NCBI GenBank assembly: GCA_964434865.1
Contig: CAYSWV010000022.1
Span: 1-64,000, forward strand
Origin: CAYSWV01 sp964434865
GTDB taxonomy: Bacteria; Cyanobacteriota; Cyanobacteriia; Thermostichales; Thermostichaceae
Length of the DNA: 64,000 nucleotides
Direction: 5' to 3'
The notes beneath the pieces are model-generated. The model ran no database searches. It was not told the origin of the DNA and saw nothing but the letters and a program-made list of their open reading frames with translations. Made by a program: the position numbers and the translations under genes. Of the stretch, positions 9,123-18,153 are shown piece after piece; the stretch's first letter is position 1, and every line of letters starts with the position of its first letter.

Positions 9123-9938
9123 ATGCTCCCATTGAACCAGTCGTACTCTCCTCTTTACGGTCCTGTCAAGTCTTGGCGATTTGGAAGGTCTTTGGGGCTG
9201 GATCCGATTGGTCCGATCTCAACGTGTTCCTTCAACTGTGTTTATTGTCAATTAGGTGAGATTCAGCATCGAACTTGCCAGCGCCAGGTGTTTCTTTCAA
9301 CTTCAGCGATTCAGCATCACTTGTCTGTTTACAAGACTTCACAGCCGATTGATGTTGTGACCGTTAGTGGCAGCGGCGAACCAACGCTAGCTTTAAATCT
9401 GGGAGAGATCATCGAGGGTATCAAAGCGAGATTCTCACAGCCTGTCATTGTGTTATCTAATGGCTCTCTCCTGTCTGATCCACAGGTCCGATCTGAACTG
9501 GCCCTAGCTGATCAAGTGGCAATCAAATGGGATGGACCCACGCCAACCCAGTGGCAACGAATTAATCGGCCGCTGACTAGTATGGATCTAAACTCAATCT
9601 TCAATGGGATCCTGCAATTTCGTAGAGAATACTCCGGTTATTTAGCCCTTCAAACAATGGTATTGGTAGAGTGGTCTACTGAACAAGAGGCTCGATTTGG
9701 TGAGATTGTAGAACAAGTTCAACCTAATGAAATTCAGTTAAATAGTCCTACCCGACCTCGAATTCTGTCTCGTCGCCTTTGGTCACGGGGTAATGCGCCA
9801 CCCAATCAGGCTAAACCTTATACTTCGAGACCGCTAAACCCTGTTAGTCCAGACCTGCTGCAATCTCTAGCCACCAGGATCCAAGCCTCAACAGGAGTTT
9901 GTGTGCGTTCAGTTCCATCTGCTGTGGTTAACGGTTGA
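9123..9938 (+). CDS. radical SAM protein of unknown substrate
   Basis: A 271-residue radical SAM enzyme. The cluster motif CSFNCVYC (CxxxCxxC; Cys35, Cys39 and Cys42) would ligate a 4Fe-4S cluster for AdoMet cleavage. VVTVSGSGEPTLA is the GGE-like AdoMet-binding motif. It resembles the Fe-S oxidoreductase family annotated near wybutosine-type radical SAM proteins; the substrate is unknown. I chose ATG 9123 because GGAGG sits 5 nt before it (9113-9117), and the family begins close to LYGPVKSWRFGRSLG. The frame is open from 9054. It is 34 bp upstream of a second radical SAM gene, a probable operon. Confidence 0.82.
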   Translation: MLPLNQSYSPLYGPVKSWRFGRSLGLDPIGPISTCSFNCVYCQLGEIQHRTCQRQVFLSTSAIQHHLSVYKTSQPIDVVTVSGSGEPTLALNLGEIIEGIKARFSQPVIVLSNGSLLSDPQVRSELALADQVAIKWDGPTPTQWQRINRPLTSMDLNSIFNGILQFRREYSGYLALQTMVLVEWSTEQEARFGEIVEQVQPNEIQLNSPTRPRILSRRLWSRGNAPPNQAKPYTSRPLNPVSPDLLQSLATRIQASTGVCVRSVPSAVVNG

Positions 9939-9972
9939 CTCAAGCTGATCTCCATTCAAGAAAGGTACTGCG

Positions 9973-10590
9973 ATGATCCCAGGACAGGTGCCCAACCCTA
10001 TTTATGGCTCAACTGATGTCCTAAATACAATGGGGTTTATTGAAAATTCTCGAGTCAATGGACCAGGGTGCCGAGCTGTTCTCTGGCTACAAGGCTGTGT
10101 TCGAGCTTGTCCAGGTTGTTTTAATCCTTCATCCTGGTCATTTGAAGCTAACCAATTGCGCTCTGTTGAAGATATTCTGACTCAGATCCTGGCAAATCCA
10201 CAGCATGATGGGGTTACCTTTTCAGGAGGAGAACCCTTTTGGCAAGCTAAAGCTCTGGCCAAGCTGGCCCAGCAAGTTAAAGCTCAAGGCTTAACAGTTA
10301 TGTCTTTTAGTGGATTCACACTAGCAGAGTTACAATCTGAACAAGCCCCACCTGGATCTCAAGACTTACTAGCCCAGCTGGATATTTTGGTAGATGGTCC
10401 TTTTGTTGAATCACTAGCTACCCATGATCCAGAGTGTCCAGTGGCATCACGGAATCAACACGTTCATGTCTTCAACCCTGACTTACAATCATCAATCAAC
10501 TGGGCTAGCAATCAAGTCGAAATTCATATTCTCAAAGATGGAACTCGGATCATTACTGGGTATTACCAAGGCTTTACTGAAGATCTCTAG
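9973..10590 (+). CDS. NrdG-like radical SAM activating enzyme
   Basis: A 205-residue 4Fe-4S single-cluster radical SAM protein of the NrdG/activase type. QGCVRACPGCFNPSSW holds the CxxxCxxC motif (Cys42, Cys46, Cys49), and VTFSGGEPFWQAKAL is the GGEP AdoMet motif. NrdG proteins activate a glycyl radical enzyme such as anaerobic ribonucleotide reductase. No nrdD-like partner lies in this window, so the target is unknown. It follows another radical SAM gene by 34 bp. The start may be ATG 9973 or the later in-frame ATG near 10030, which better matches the length of short relatives. Confidence 0.78.
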   Translation: MIPGQVPNPIYGSTDVLNTMGFIENSRVNGPGCRAVLWLQGCVRACPGCFNPSSWSFEANQLRSVEDILTQILANPQHDGVTFSGGEPFWQAKALAKLAQQVKAQGLTVMSFSGFTLAELQSEQAPPGSQDLLAQLDILVDGPFVESLATHDPECPVASRNQHVHVFNPDLQSSINWASNQVEIHILKDGTRIITGYYQGFTEDL

Positions 10591-10712
10591 ATTCAACGTC
10601 ACCAGCAATTGAACTTTTGTAGACTAATCATCTTCACTAGCCCTGAATCTATCTTGATTAGGCATTGAACATAACAGAATAGATCAACATAAACAAAGGT
10701 TACTTTGTGTCA

Positions 10713-10733
10713 GCTGATCAAGGCTGATCAAGG
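10713..10733. repeat. 10-bp tandem duplication GCTGATCAAG
   Basis: The unit GCTGATCAAG occurs twice head to tail in the leader region of glucokinase. It is one of many short perfect duplications in this DNA. Confidence 0.75.
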
Positions 10734-10859
10734 TGTTCGCAAGCTGCCATGAAGTTAGATCCCAACAGCGGGCACTTTAAAGTCTCTCATAAGATTTTAG
10801 GGTTGCCGGTCCCATTGTCGGCTAGGCTAAAACGTAATTGACCAAGGAGAGGGCAACGC

Positions 10860-11897
10860 ATGAAACGGGTTTTGGCGGGAGATATTGGGGGCACCAAAAC
10901 TATTCTGAGACTGGCTGAGATCAAAGCTGATGCATCGTTGCAGACTCTCTATGAAGAACGATTTCCCAGCGCCGAGTATGATAGTCTCACCCCATTAGCT
11001 CTGCAATTTTTGGAGCATGCCAAGCAACAGATCAAGGTTGAGCCTGAGCCGGCTAGCGCTTGTTTAGCCATTGCTGGCCCTGTTGTCGATCAAACAGCAC
11101 AACTCACGAACCTTCCTTGGCGACTCAAAGCATCTCAACTTCAACAGGATCTTGCAATTCCTACTGTCCAATTGATCAATGACTTTAGTGCCATTGGATA
11201 TGGAGTTTTAACACTACCTCCAGAAGACTTGTGTGAACTTCAAGCTGGCGAACGCCGCGAGCAGGGTCCTGTTGCGGTAGTCGGAGCTGGCACAGGCTTA
11301 GGTGAAGCTTATTTAACCTGGTCAGGTGAGCGTTATCAGGTCCACGCTAGTGAAGGGGGGCATACTGACTTCCCTGCCCGTAGTGATTTAGATATTGAAT
11401 TATTGAGTTATTTAAGACAAAAATATCGAGGTCGTGTTTCAATTGAACGAGTAGTTTCAGGAAAAGGGATCGCGGCTATCTACCAATTTTTACGAGATAC
11501 CAAACAAGGTGCTGTTTCTAATCCCTTGGCCACCCAGTTTCGAGCTTGGGAAACCGGTGATGATAAGACCCTTGATCCAGCTGCCATGATTGCTGAAGCA
11601 GCTCTGTCGGAGTCCGATACCATGGCCACCCAAGCGATGCAACTCTTTGTAGCTGCCTACGGAGCCGAGGTGGGTAACTTCGCCTTGAAGATTTTGCCAC
11701 ATGGTGGCATCTTTGTTGCAGGTGGGATTGCGGCCAAAATCTTACCGTTGCTGCAAAAGGGAGGGTTTATTCAGGCTTTTTTAGACAAAGGTCGCTTGAG
11801 TTCGGTTTTAAAATCGATGTCTATTCAAGTTGTTCTCAACCCTCAGGTGGGCCTAATGGGAGCTGCCTGGTATGCTGCTACTTTAGTAGAACCTTGA
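10860..11897 (+). CDS. glk: glucokinase
   Basis: A 345-residue ROK-unrelated bacterial glucokinase that phosphorylates glucose to glucose 6-phosphate with ATP. The N-terminal phosphate-binding signature is LAGDIGGTKTILRL. LINDFSAIGYGV supplies the sugar-binding and catalytic Asp, and VVGAGTGLGEAYL is the second nucleotide motif. HGGIFVAGGIAAKILPLL is the adenosine motif. AAGGAGAGGG precedes the ATG by about 6 nt. It is followed by squalene-hopene cyclase after 151 bp, without clear functional linkage. Confidence 0.93.
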   Translation: MKRVLAGDIGGTKTILRLAEIKADASLQTLYEERFPSAEYDSLTPLALQFLEHAKQQIKVEPEPASACLAIAGPVVDQTAQLTNLPWRLKASQLQQDLAIPTVQLINDFSAIGYGVLTLPPEDLCELQAGERREQGPVAVVGAGTGLGEAYLTWSGERYQVHASEGGHTDFPARSDLDIELLSYLRQKYRGRVSIERVVSGKGIAAIYQFLRDTKQGAVSNPLATQFRAWETGDDKTLDPAAMIAEAALSESDTMATQAMQLFVAAYGAEVGNFALKILPHGGIFVAGGIAAKILPLLQKGGFIQAFLDKGRLSSVLKSMSIQVVLNPQVGLMGAAWYAATLVEP

Positions 11898-11950
11898 AGA
11901 TATTGAAGATATTGACTCATTACAGTGAGATCAAGCTAGTGAGATCAAGC
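11894..11950. repeat. two tandem duplications after glk
   Basis: TTGAAGATA is repeated twice with period 9 (11894-11914), and AGTGAGATCAAGC occurs at 11924-11936 and 11938-11950 with period 14. Both lie between glk and shc. No hairpin terminator is visible here. Confidence 0.85.
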
Positions 11951-12048
11951 CTGACATCCTATGCTTAATAGATCTTCTCGATAGATCTTAAGGTTTAATC
12001 TCTAATTGTTCGGCAGCATTAATTTTCAGTGAATCTAGCAGGTGATCT

Positions 12049-13965
12049 ATGGAAACCTTATCGACACCCACTCTAGCTCAAGGGATTGAAGCCGCTCAAG
12101 CCTATCTACTGGATCACCAATATCCTGAGGGTTACTGGTGGGCTGAGCTTGAATCCAACATTACGATCACAGCAGAAGTCATTTTGCTCCACAAACTATG
12201 GGGTAAAGATCAGGCCCTTCCTGTGCAAAAAGCTGAACGCTATATCCGATCACAACAACGAGAGCATGGTGGCTGGGAGTTGTTTTACGGTGACGGTGGT
12301 GAGCTGAGTACAACCGTTGAGGGCTACCTGGCGATGCGGCTTCTGGGTGTCCCGGCTACCGATCCAGCCTTGCTCAAAGCCAAAGACTTTATTCTGCAAC
12401 GGGGTGGTATTAGTAAAACTCGGATCTTTACCAAATTTCATTTAGCATTAATCGGCTGCTATAACTGGTTAGGCATTCCCTCGATTCCGCCCTGGATCAT
12501 GCTACTTGATGCTCCTGTCCCCTTTACCATCTATGAAATGTCAAGTTGGGCTCGAGCCAGTACTGTTCCTCTAGTCATTGTATTTGATGCCAAACCCGTT
12601 TTTCAAGTTGATCCTGACATTCAACTCAATGAACTCTACACCGAAGATCCTGATCAGGTTGAATACAAACTCCCCGAACAAGGCCAAATCACTGATATTT
12701 TCAATTTATTAGATAATGCTTTCAAAGTAGCTGAAACCTACCATTGGGTACCTTTTCGGGAAGAAGGGTTACAGGCAGCTGAGAGATGGATCTTAGAGCG
12801 ACAAGAAGCTACAGGCGATTGGGGGGGCATTATTCCTGCCATGTTAAACTCACTGATAGCGCTGAAGGTTTTGAACTATGATGCTGCCGATCCTATTATT
12901 ACTAGAGGCTTTCAGGCTATTGAGCAATTTACCCTTACCACTGATATAGCTTATCGAGTCCAGCCCTGTATTTCACCGGTATGGGATACAGCATGGTGCA
13001 TCCGAGCTTTAGTGGCCTCAGGGTTAAACTCTGATCACGAAGCCTTAGTCCGGGCTGGATCCTGGCTATTAGACAAGCAGATCCTAGACTATGGGGATTG
13101 GTCTGTTAAAAATCCTCTGGGTCCGCCTGGCGGGTGGGCCTTTGAATTTGATAACCGCTTTTATCCAGATTTAGACGATACAGCTGTCGTGGTCATGAGT
13201 TTAGCCGCTATCCAGTTGCCTGACGAATCTTTAAAGCGGGCGGCTATCAGTCGAGCTGTTGGTTGGATAGAGTCGATGCAGTGTCGACCAGGTGGATGGG
13301 CAGCCTTTGACAAAGATAATGACCAAGATTGGCTGAACCAACTTCCCTATGGCGATCTAAAAGCCATGATTGATCCTAATACCGTTGATGTGACTGCCCG
13401 GATCTTAGAAATGGTGGGAGACTTACAGCAAGATGCCACCCTGACCCCAATGGCGCCCCATCGGATTGAAAGGGCTGTAGCGTATTTGCAATCTGAACAA
13501 GAAGCCGACGGTAGTTGGTATGGCCGCTGGGGGGTCAATTACATCTATGGGACTAGTGGGGCACTGGCTGCTCTCAGTTTAATAGGAGCCAAGACTTACT
13601 CAACAGAAATTGAAACCGGATCTCAATGGCTGATTCAATGTCAAAATGTGGATGGCGGTTGGGGAGAAACCTGTCGTAGTTATGATGATCCATCCCTAAA
13701 AGGACAAGGGTCAAGTACACCCTCCCAAACAGCCTGGGCGTTAATAGGCTTGATAGCTGCCGAACGGGTCTTAGACAACTGTGACATGCAACCCATTGAA
13801 GCTGGGATCCATTACTTACTGGCTACTCAAGCTGATAGAACGTGGTCTGAGGCTTACTTTACGGGGACTGGTTTTCCAAGCCATTTTTATCTGCGTTACC
13901 ACATGTACTGTCATTATTTTCCGCTGTTGGCCTTGGGCTTATATCAGCAGCGGTTGCAATCCTAG
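12049..13965 (+). CDS. shc: squalene-hopene cyclase
   Basis: A 638-residue monotopic membrane triterpene cyclase that turns squalene into hopene/hopanol, the first committed step of hopanoid synthesis. The proton-donor motif D-x-D-D is present as DLDDTA (Asp374, Asp376, Asp377). Several QW repeats are visible (for example REHGGWELFYGD, EADGSWYGRWGVNYIYGT, NVDGGWGET). Length is that of the family. The start is ATG 12049. HpnB, a hopanoid-associated glycosyltransferase, lies at 53.5-54.6 kb in the same window, which supports real hopanoid production. Confidence 0.96.
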   Translation: METLSTPTLAQGIEAAQAYLLDHQYPEGYWWAELESNITITAEVILLHKLWGKDQALPVQKAERYIRSQQREHGGWELFYGDGGELSTTVEGYLAMRLLGVPATDPALLKAKDFILQRGGISKTRIFTKFHLALIGCYNWLGIPSIPPWIMLLDAPVPFTIYEMSSWARASTVPLVIVFDAKPVFQVDPDIQLNELYTEDPDQVEYKLPEQGQITDIFNLLDNAFKVAETYHWVPFREEGLQAAERWILERQEATGDWGGIIPAMLNSLIALKVLNYDAADPIITRGFQAIEQFTLTTDIAYRVQPCISPVWDTAWCIRALVASGLNSDHEALVRAGSWLLDKQILDYGDWSVKNPLGPPGGWAFEFDNRFYPDLDDTAVVVMSLAAIQLPDESLKRAAISRAVGWIESMQCRPGGWAAFDKDNDQDWLNQLPYGDLKAMIDPNTVDVTARILEMVGDLQQDATLTPMAPHRIERAVAYLQSEQEADGSWYGRWGVNYIYGTSGALAALSLIGAKTYSTEIETGSQWLIQCQNVDGGWGETCRSYDDPSLKGQGSSTPSQTAWALIGLIAAERVLDNCDMQPIEAGIHYLLATQADRTWSEAYFTGTGFPSHFYLRYHMYCHYFPLLALGLYQQRLQS

Positions 13966-14040
13966 GACGCCCATCGTAAAGTCTAGGCAGATCCTGATAG
14001 CACAAGATCTAATAGCACATTTCTAGGGATAAAGCTGAGC

Positions 14041-14448
14041 ATGGATAAAGCTGAATACCTGATCCGCATGGCTGAAGATGAACTGACTGAATACAGCACT
14101 GAAGCTCGCAAAATTGAGAAACTGCGACGTAAAATTGGACTAGCTATCCCTTATCCTGACCAAAAACCCCTTCGAGATCACATTGCAGGCACTCTAGCTC
14201 AAGCCCCACTGTCAAGGTTGATCGAACAAAACCGTCAGGCTGTGGCTCTACCCTTTTGGGGATTGGGGGGATTGGGGTTACTGTTGGGTATCTCGATGCA
14301 ACAACCTATTGATTTTGTGGCAACTGGGATCGGCTTTGTCCTGGCCTATCAGATTCAAAAATGGGGCTGGCGGCTAGAAGCCAAACGACTAGTGGTGAAA
14401 ACCCTTGATGAGATTGAAGCTAGTGTTCAGAGCCAATATCAAAGCTAA
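14041..14448 (+). CDS. small membrane protein of unknown function
   Basis: A 135-residue protein I do not recognise. The N-terminal 70 residues are charged and helical (EYLIRMAEDELTEYSTEARK). A hydrophobic region at about 80-115 contains a Gly/Leu-rich segment (FWGLGGLGLLLGI) and a second short one (FVATGIGFVLAYQI), possibly a helical hairpin in the membrane. It ends with an amphipathic helix. It is convergent with the next gene, only 4 bp apart. No function can be offered. Confidence 0.65.
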   Translation: MDKAEYLIRMAEDELTEYSTEARKIEKLRRKIGLAIPYPDQKPLRDHIAGTLAQAPLSRLIEQNRQAVALPFWGLGGLGLLLGISMQQPIDFVATGIGFVLAYQIQKWGWRLEAKRLVVKTLDEIEASVQSQYQS

Positions 14449-14452
14449 AGCG

Positions 14453-15103
14453 CTAAAGCTCAAAAAACCAGTAGCGGATAGTACCCGTCGCTGGATCGTT
14501 TTCAGCCTCAACATAGCCTTTTTGAACCATCTCTTGCAGTTGATGCTCAATCTCTTCAAAAGGAAGACCAGTCTCTAGCACAGCTTGACTCACCGTGAGT
14601 CGTCCATCAGCCTGCTTGGCTGCTTGTAAGAGCCGAACCACAACTGAATTACTGGACTGGAGACTCCGTTTTTGATTAGAAATAGAGTCTACAAATGTTT
14701 CAGCTTGAGAAAAGTCCCACCGGAACCCAAATAGAGACACGGGTTGTTGATACCCCGCTATGGTTAATGTGATCGTTACCGCCCCTCTGATCAAGGCTAG
14801 CCCCGCCAATTGAAAACAAAAGAGCACGGCAATCAAAGCCACCGTCTCGATCTGCTGCATCTGCAAAAAGAAATACCCGCCCCCAAAGCAGATCAAAACC
14901 AGCAAGAGCACCACGGCCATATCGATACCACTGAGGAGTTGCCGATCTAAGCGAGCTGAGATCACTTGATCAAGAGGCAACTCATGTTGAGTCAGATCTC
15001 GTGATACCCCAGGTAATCGAAATCCACGACGGCTGTAGTAAAAAATGCGTTGATCGGAGACAACCCCAAATTTATTGTCACAGTAGACGATCTCGTGAGC
15101 CAT
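14453..15103 (-). CDS. membrane protein with C-terminal winged-helix-like region
   Basis: A 216-residue protein of unknown role. Residues 1-55 look like a small beta domain (IVYCDNKFGVVSDQRIFYYS), PH-like in character. Two membrane helices follow (about 58-80 and 86-108), then another beta section. The last 70 residues (RLLQAAKQADGRLTVSQAVL, then IEHQLQEMVQKGYVEAE) read like a winged helix. This PH-like, membrane, winged-helix layout is seen in cyanobacterial unknowns. It could be a membrane-tethered sensor; that is inference. Confidence 0.65.
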   Translation of the reverse strand: MAHEIVYCDNKFGVVSDQRIFYYSRRGFRLPGVSRDLTQHELPLDQVISARLDRQLLSGIDMAVVLLLVLICFGGGYFFLQMQQIETVALIAVLFCFQLAGLALIRGAVTITLTIAGYQQPVSLFGFRWDFSQAETFVDSISNQKRSLQSSNSVVVRLLQAAKQADGRLTVSQAVLETGLPFEEIEHQLQEMVQKGYVEAENDPATGTIRYWFFEL

Positions 15104-15127
15104 GATGGTGTGTTCCTACCGTTCTAC

Positions 15128-15155
15128 ATTTAGCTAACCTAAATTTAGCTAACCT
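15128..15155. repeat. 13-bp tandem duplication ATTTAGCTAACCT
   Basis: Two perfect copies (15128-15140 and 15143-15155) lie upstream of the membrane-protein gene read leftwards from 15103. Confidence 0.85.
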
Positions 15156-15252
15156 AGGGTATCCAACGATCCTCAAGTTTGAAATAGATCACTATTGAAC
15201 TCGATTGGCCTACCAGTACCGTTTTAACAACGGGCTAATCACTTGTAGAGTA

Positions 15253-16383
15253 TCAGCTTTTGCCCTCAGAGGTCGCGTTTTGTGGATTGAAACCAGGGGT
15301 TAGTTCGTTGATAGTGGCTAGTAAAGTGGTTTGATCAATAGGTTTGGTTAAGTACCGGTTGGCGCCAGCCAGATAACCCTTAGCTTTATCCACCATGCCA
15401 TCTTTGGCTGTCAACAGAATAATAGGTAGGCGTTTCAAGGTACTTATTTTACGGATCGTGCGGCACAGTTCCAGGCCATTGATTTCAGGGAGGGTTACCT
15501 CGAGTAGCACTAGAGCAATATCCTGCTTTGTTAGGGTAACCATAGCATCAAAGGCACTCGAAACGGATATCACCTCATAGCTCTCACTTAAGGCTTTACG
15601 GATCAAAGTCTGGACAACAGGGCTATCCTCTACACTGAGGATCACAGGTAAGGGGGGTTTTGGGTGCTCACCAAAGGTAATCAGGCCTTGGGTAACCCAA
15701 CGATAGTAGAGAGGCATTAGAGCTAGCGGATCCTGACTGAGGCCTTCAGCGATATCAGCAAAGGACGTTTGACCATTGACCCACTTAGACAAATGATAGC
15801 GGGTGGGTTCATGATCAACAGTGGCAAAAACCTCATGATGCAGATAGGGAATCCTATGAACCGAGGTGAGCACTGAACGATACGGCTTCCACTCCACTTG
15901 ACGCTTTTGAACCGTTGCTAATAACTGTTCATACCTAAAACCATGGTGATCTGGTCCATAGGAAATATCAAACGTCAGATCAGACAGAAATTCCAGGGTG
16001 CAGTGACAGTCAAGGACCTGTTCCAGTAAAACTACCATCCGATGATAGACAACGTGCTCCACATCCTCCCACCCGAGTGCTCGTGCCTGAATAATGATAT
16101 CTAACATGGCTCGAATTGAAGTGCCTTGGGAGTGTTTAGAAGCATACTTAATGATGACATCGGTTAAGCCAGTTTTTAAATACCGTTTTAATAATTTAAG
16201 AAAGACTTGGGGTGAAGGTAGCTGTCGATCAATCAAAACCAGATCACCCACTTTAAAGATCAGATAGTAAGCTTGATGAGTTAGTAGGGTGACTTTGAGA
16301 ATACCTGAAAATTTCTTATCGTGTAGTGTTAATAATTCATGGGCTAGCTGAGTCGTGTTTGAAGGTCTTGTCATCGTTTTCAT
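15253..16383 (-). CDS. PATAN-domain response regulator (PatA/PixG-like) with Glu at the phospho-acceptor site
   Basis: A 376-residue protein. The N-terminal PATAN (DUF4388-type) domain covers about residues 8-130 and a middle helical region follows. The C-terminal receiver spans about residues 247-365, with the acidic pocket VEDSP, the Thr of ILLTAKDG and the Lys of YLTKPID. At the beta3 position, where receivers have Asp, the sequence reads LLEVTLPEING. Glu295 (codon GAG, complement of 15499-15501) replaces Asp. A Glu can mimic phospho-Asp, so it may act without a kinase. PatA/PixG/PilG proteins control heterocyst pattern or pilus motility. It lies 44 bp downstream of an EAL gene on the same strand. 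Confidence 0.85.
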   Translation of the reverse strand: MKTMTRPSNTTQLAHELLTLHDKKFSGILKVTLLTHQAYYLIFKVGDLVLIDRQLPSPQVFLKLLKRYLKTGLTDVIIKYASKHSQGTSIRAMLDIIIQARALGWEDVEHVVYHRMVVLLEQVLDCHCTLEFLSDLTFDISYGPDHHGFRYEQLLATVQKRQVEWKPYRSVLTSVHRIPYLHHEVFATVDHEPTRYHLSKWVNGQTSFADIAEGLSQDPLALMPLYYRWVTQGLITFGEHPKPPLPVILSVEDSPVVQTLIRKALSESYEVISVSSAFDAMVTLTKQDIALVLLEVTLPEINGLELCRTIRKISTLKRLPIILLTAKDGMVDKAKGYLAGANRYLTKPIDQTTLLATINELTPGFNPQNATSEGKS

Positions 16384-16427
16384 GATTGCTAATAATAATG
16401 GAGACGGTTACTTTCAACTTCAGAATC

Positions 16428-17759
16428 TTATGCAAAACCTGAAGCCAGAAACAAGGCTGCAGCTTGGGCATCAAGTGGCCGTGAGAACCAATACCCTTGA
16501 CCATAAAGACACCCCATTGCTCTTAGCCACCATACCTGTTCTTCAGTTTCAATACCTTCGGCAACGACATCCATATTCAAATGTTCAGCTAGCATCATCA
16601 CCGCTTGCAAGATGCCCGATGTTTTGCGATCAGTGGTAATGCGACTGGTAAAGGAGTGATCAATTTTGAGCGAGCTGGCTGGAAACTGTTGCAAGTAACT
16701 CAATGAAGAATAGCCAGTCCCAAAATCATCAATACAGAGTTGAATACCTCGATCTTGTAACTTATAGAGCAAATCAATGGCAGAATCTGCTCTTTCCATC
16801 AGAACAGTTTCGGTAATTTCCAGCTTCAGGCAGTGTCCAGGCAATTGCGTTTTGGCCAAGATTGAATCAATATGATCGAGTAGCCCAGGTTGAGCAAATT
16901 GCTGACTGGAAAGATTGACACTAATCGTTAGATCAGATCTATCTGAAAACTGTAATTGCCAGCGTTGCAGTTGCTGACAAGCCGTTTCTAATATCCACCA
17001 GCCTAGTGGTTGGATCAAGCCGGTGTCCTCAGCAATCGGAATAAAAGCTTGAGGTGAAATCTGTCCTCTCTGCGGATGATCCCAACGGACTAAGGCTTCA
17101 AACCCAATCACAGTGCCCTGGTTCAAGGCCACAATAGGTTGATAGTGTAAACAAAATTCTTGGTGCTGGATTCCCCGCCTCAGATCATTTTCTAATTGCA
17201 GGCGGTTCCGTAGTTGATGGCGCAGCGTCTCGTCACAAAAGCAGTACTGATTGACACCAACGGATTGAGCTTGAAGCAAAGCTAATTGTGCATCTTCCAT
17301 CAACGATCCGATCGTGGATGCAATCCCCAAACTAGCGGTTAGGTAAATCTCGTTGCCATCTAAGAAGAAAGGCAAGCGTAAGCTATGAGCAATAGGCCTG
17401 ACAATACTATCAACAGAATGGTCTTGAGATGTATCTTCAAGCAAGAGTGCTAATTCTCCACTGTACAAAGATGTGATCAACACGTTACGCTTAAAGATAC
17501 TGAGAAGACGTTGAATAACTTGAAACACTAATCGGTTGCCTGTGATTCCAAGGCTATAACATAAAACTTCAAATCGATCTAAGCTAATTAATACCAGACT
17601 ATGGCTACACTGAGCGAGAGAGCATTCAACCTGTCGCAAGTGGGCCATAAAAAAAGTAGGATCACAAACTGGATCCATCTCTGAATATGCAGTGTCTACA
17701 TTGCCGACTGTCTCTGGATCCAATACTGGAGACGGTGAGTACTTTGTTGAAATCAGCAT
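16428..17759 (-). CDS. c-di-GMP phosphodiesterase: degenerate GGDEF plus EAL
   Basis: A 443-residue protein. Residues about 30-175 have the fold pattern of a GGDEF domain, but the signature is lost (YSGELALLLE in place of GGDEF), so it should not make c-di-GMP. The EAL domain (about 190-440) keeps FEALVRW, the metal-binding DDFGTGYSSL loop and VVAEGIETEEQ, so phosphodiesterase activity is expected. No membrane segment or sensor domain is visible. Its partner downstream is the PATAN receiver protein, suggesting the two act on the same motility or surface pathway. Confidence 0.88.
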   Translation of the reverse strand: MLISTKYSPSPVLDPETVGNVDTAYSEMDPVCDPTFFMAHLRQVECSLAQCSHSLVLISLDRFEVLCYSLGITGNRLVFQVIQRLLSIFKRNVLITSLYSGELALLLEDTSQDHSVDSIVRPIAHSLRLPFFLDGNEIYLTASLGIASTIGSLMEDAQLALLQAQSVGVNQYCFCDETLRHQLRNRLQLENDLRRGIQHQEFCLHYQPIVALNQGTVIGFEALVRWDHPQRGQISPQAFIPIAEDTGLIQPLGWWILETACQQLQRWQLQFSDRSDLTISVNLSSQQFAQPGLLDHIDSILAKTQLPGHCLKLEITETVLMERADSAIDLLYKLQDRGIQLCIDDFGTGYSSLSYLQQFPASSLKIDHSFTSRITTDRKTSGILQAVMMLAEHLNMDVVAEGIETEEQVWWLRAMGCLYGQGYWFSRPLDAQAAALFLASGFA

Positions 17760-18153
17760 AAATACTTCTCATCAATTTGATCAGGATCTTGATATTGAAA
17801 TAGAGTTACTACTATCCTGACCAGAGCTAGCTGGCCTAATCAGAATTATTCAAAGTAACTTCTTTAGAGTAGGAAAATTTGCAATTCATGTCTGTGAGAA
17901 AAGATAATAATAAACTTAGATTTAGAGATATTAGTTAATTTTAGCAGTCTAGGTAAATTTACGGATTGACTTGACCACCCAAAAATACGCTGATCTCCTG
18001 ATCAAGGGTTTCTCGTGATTAAACGAATCTAACTACGTGATTCTACGTAAGCCATGATCTTAGACCTGTGAGAAAAAATGACGGTGAACCGGATAGACCT
18101 GAGCTAAGTTGAGGGGTAGCTTGTGTAACTCTAGAATCTAACTTAACTAGTAT
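17760..18153. other. divergent intergenic region, no gene seen
   Basis: An A+T-rich region between the EAL gene and the HTH-ATPase gene, which are read away from each other. It must hold both promoters. No distinctive operator or small RNA was recognised. Confidence 0.5.
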
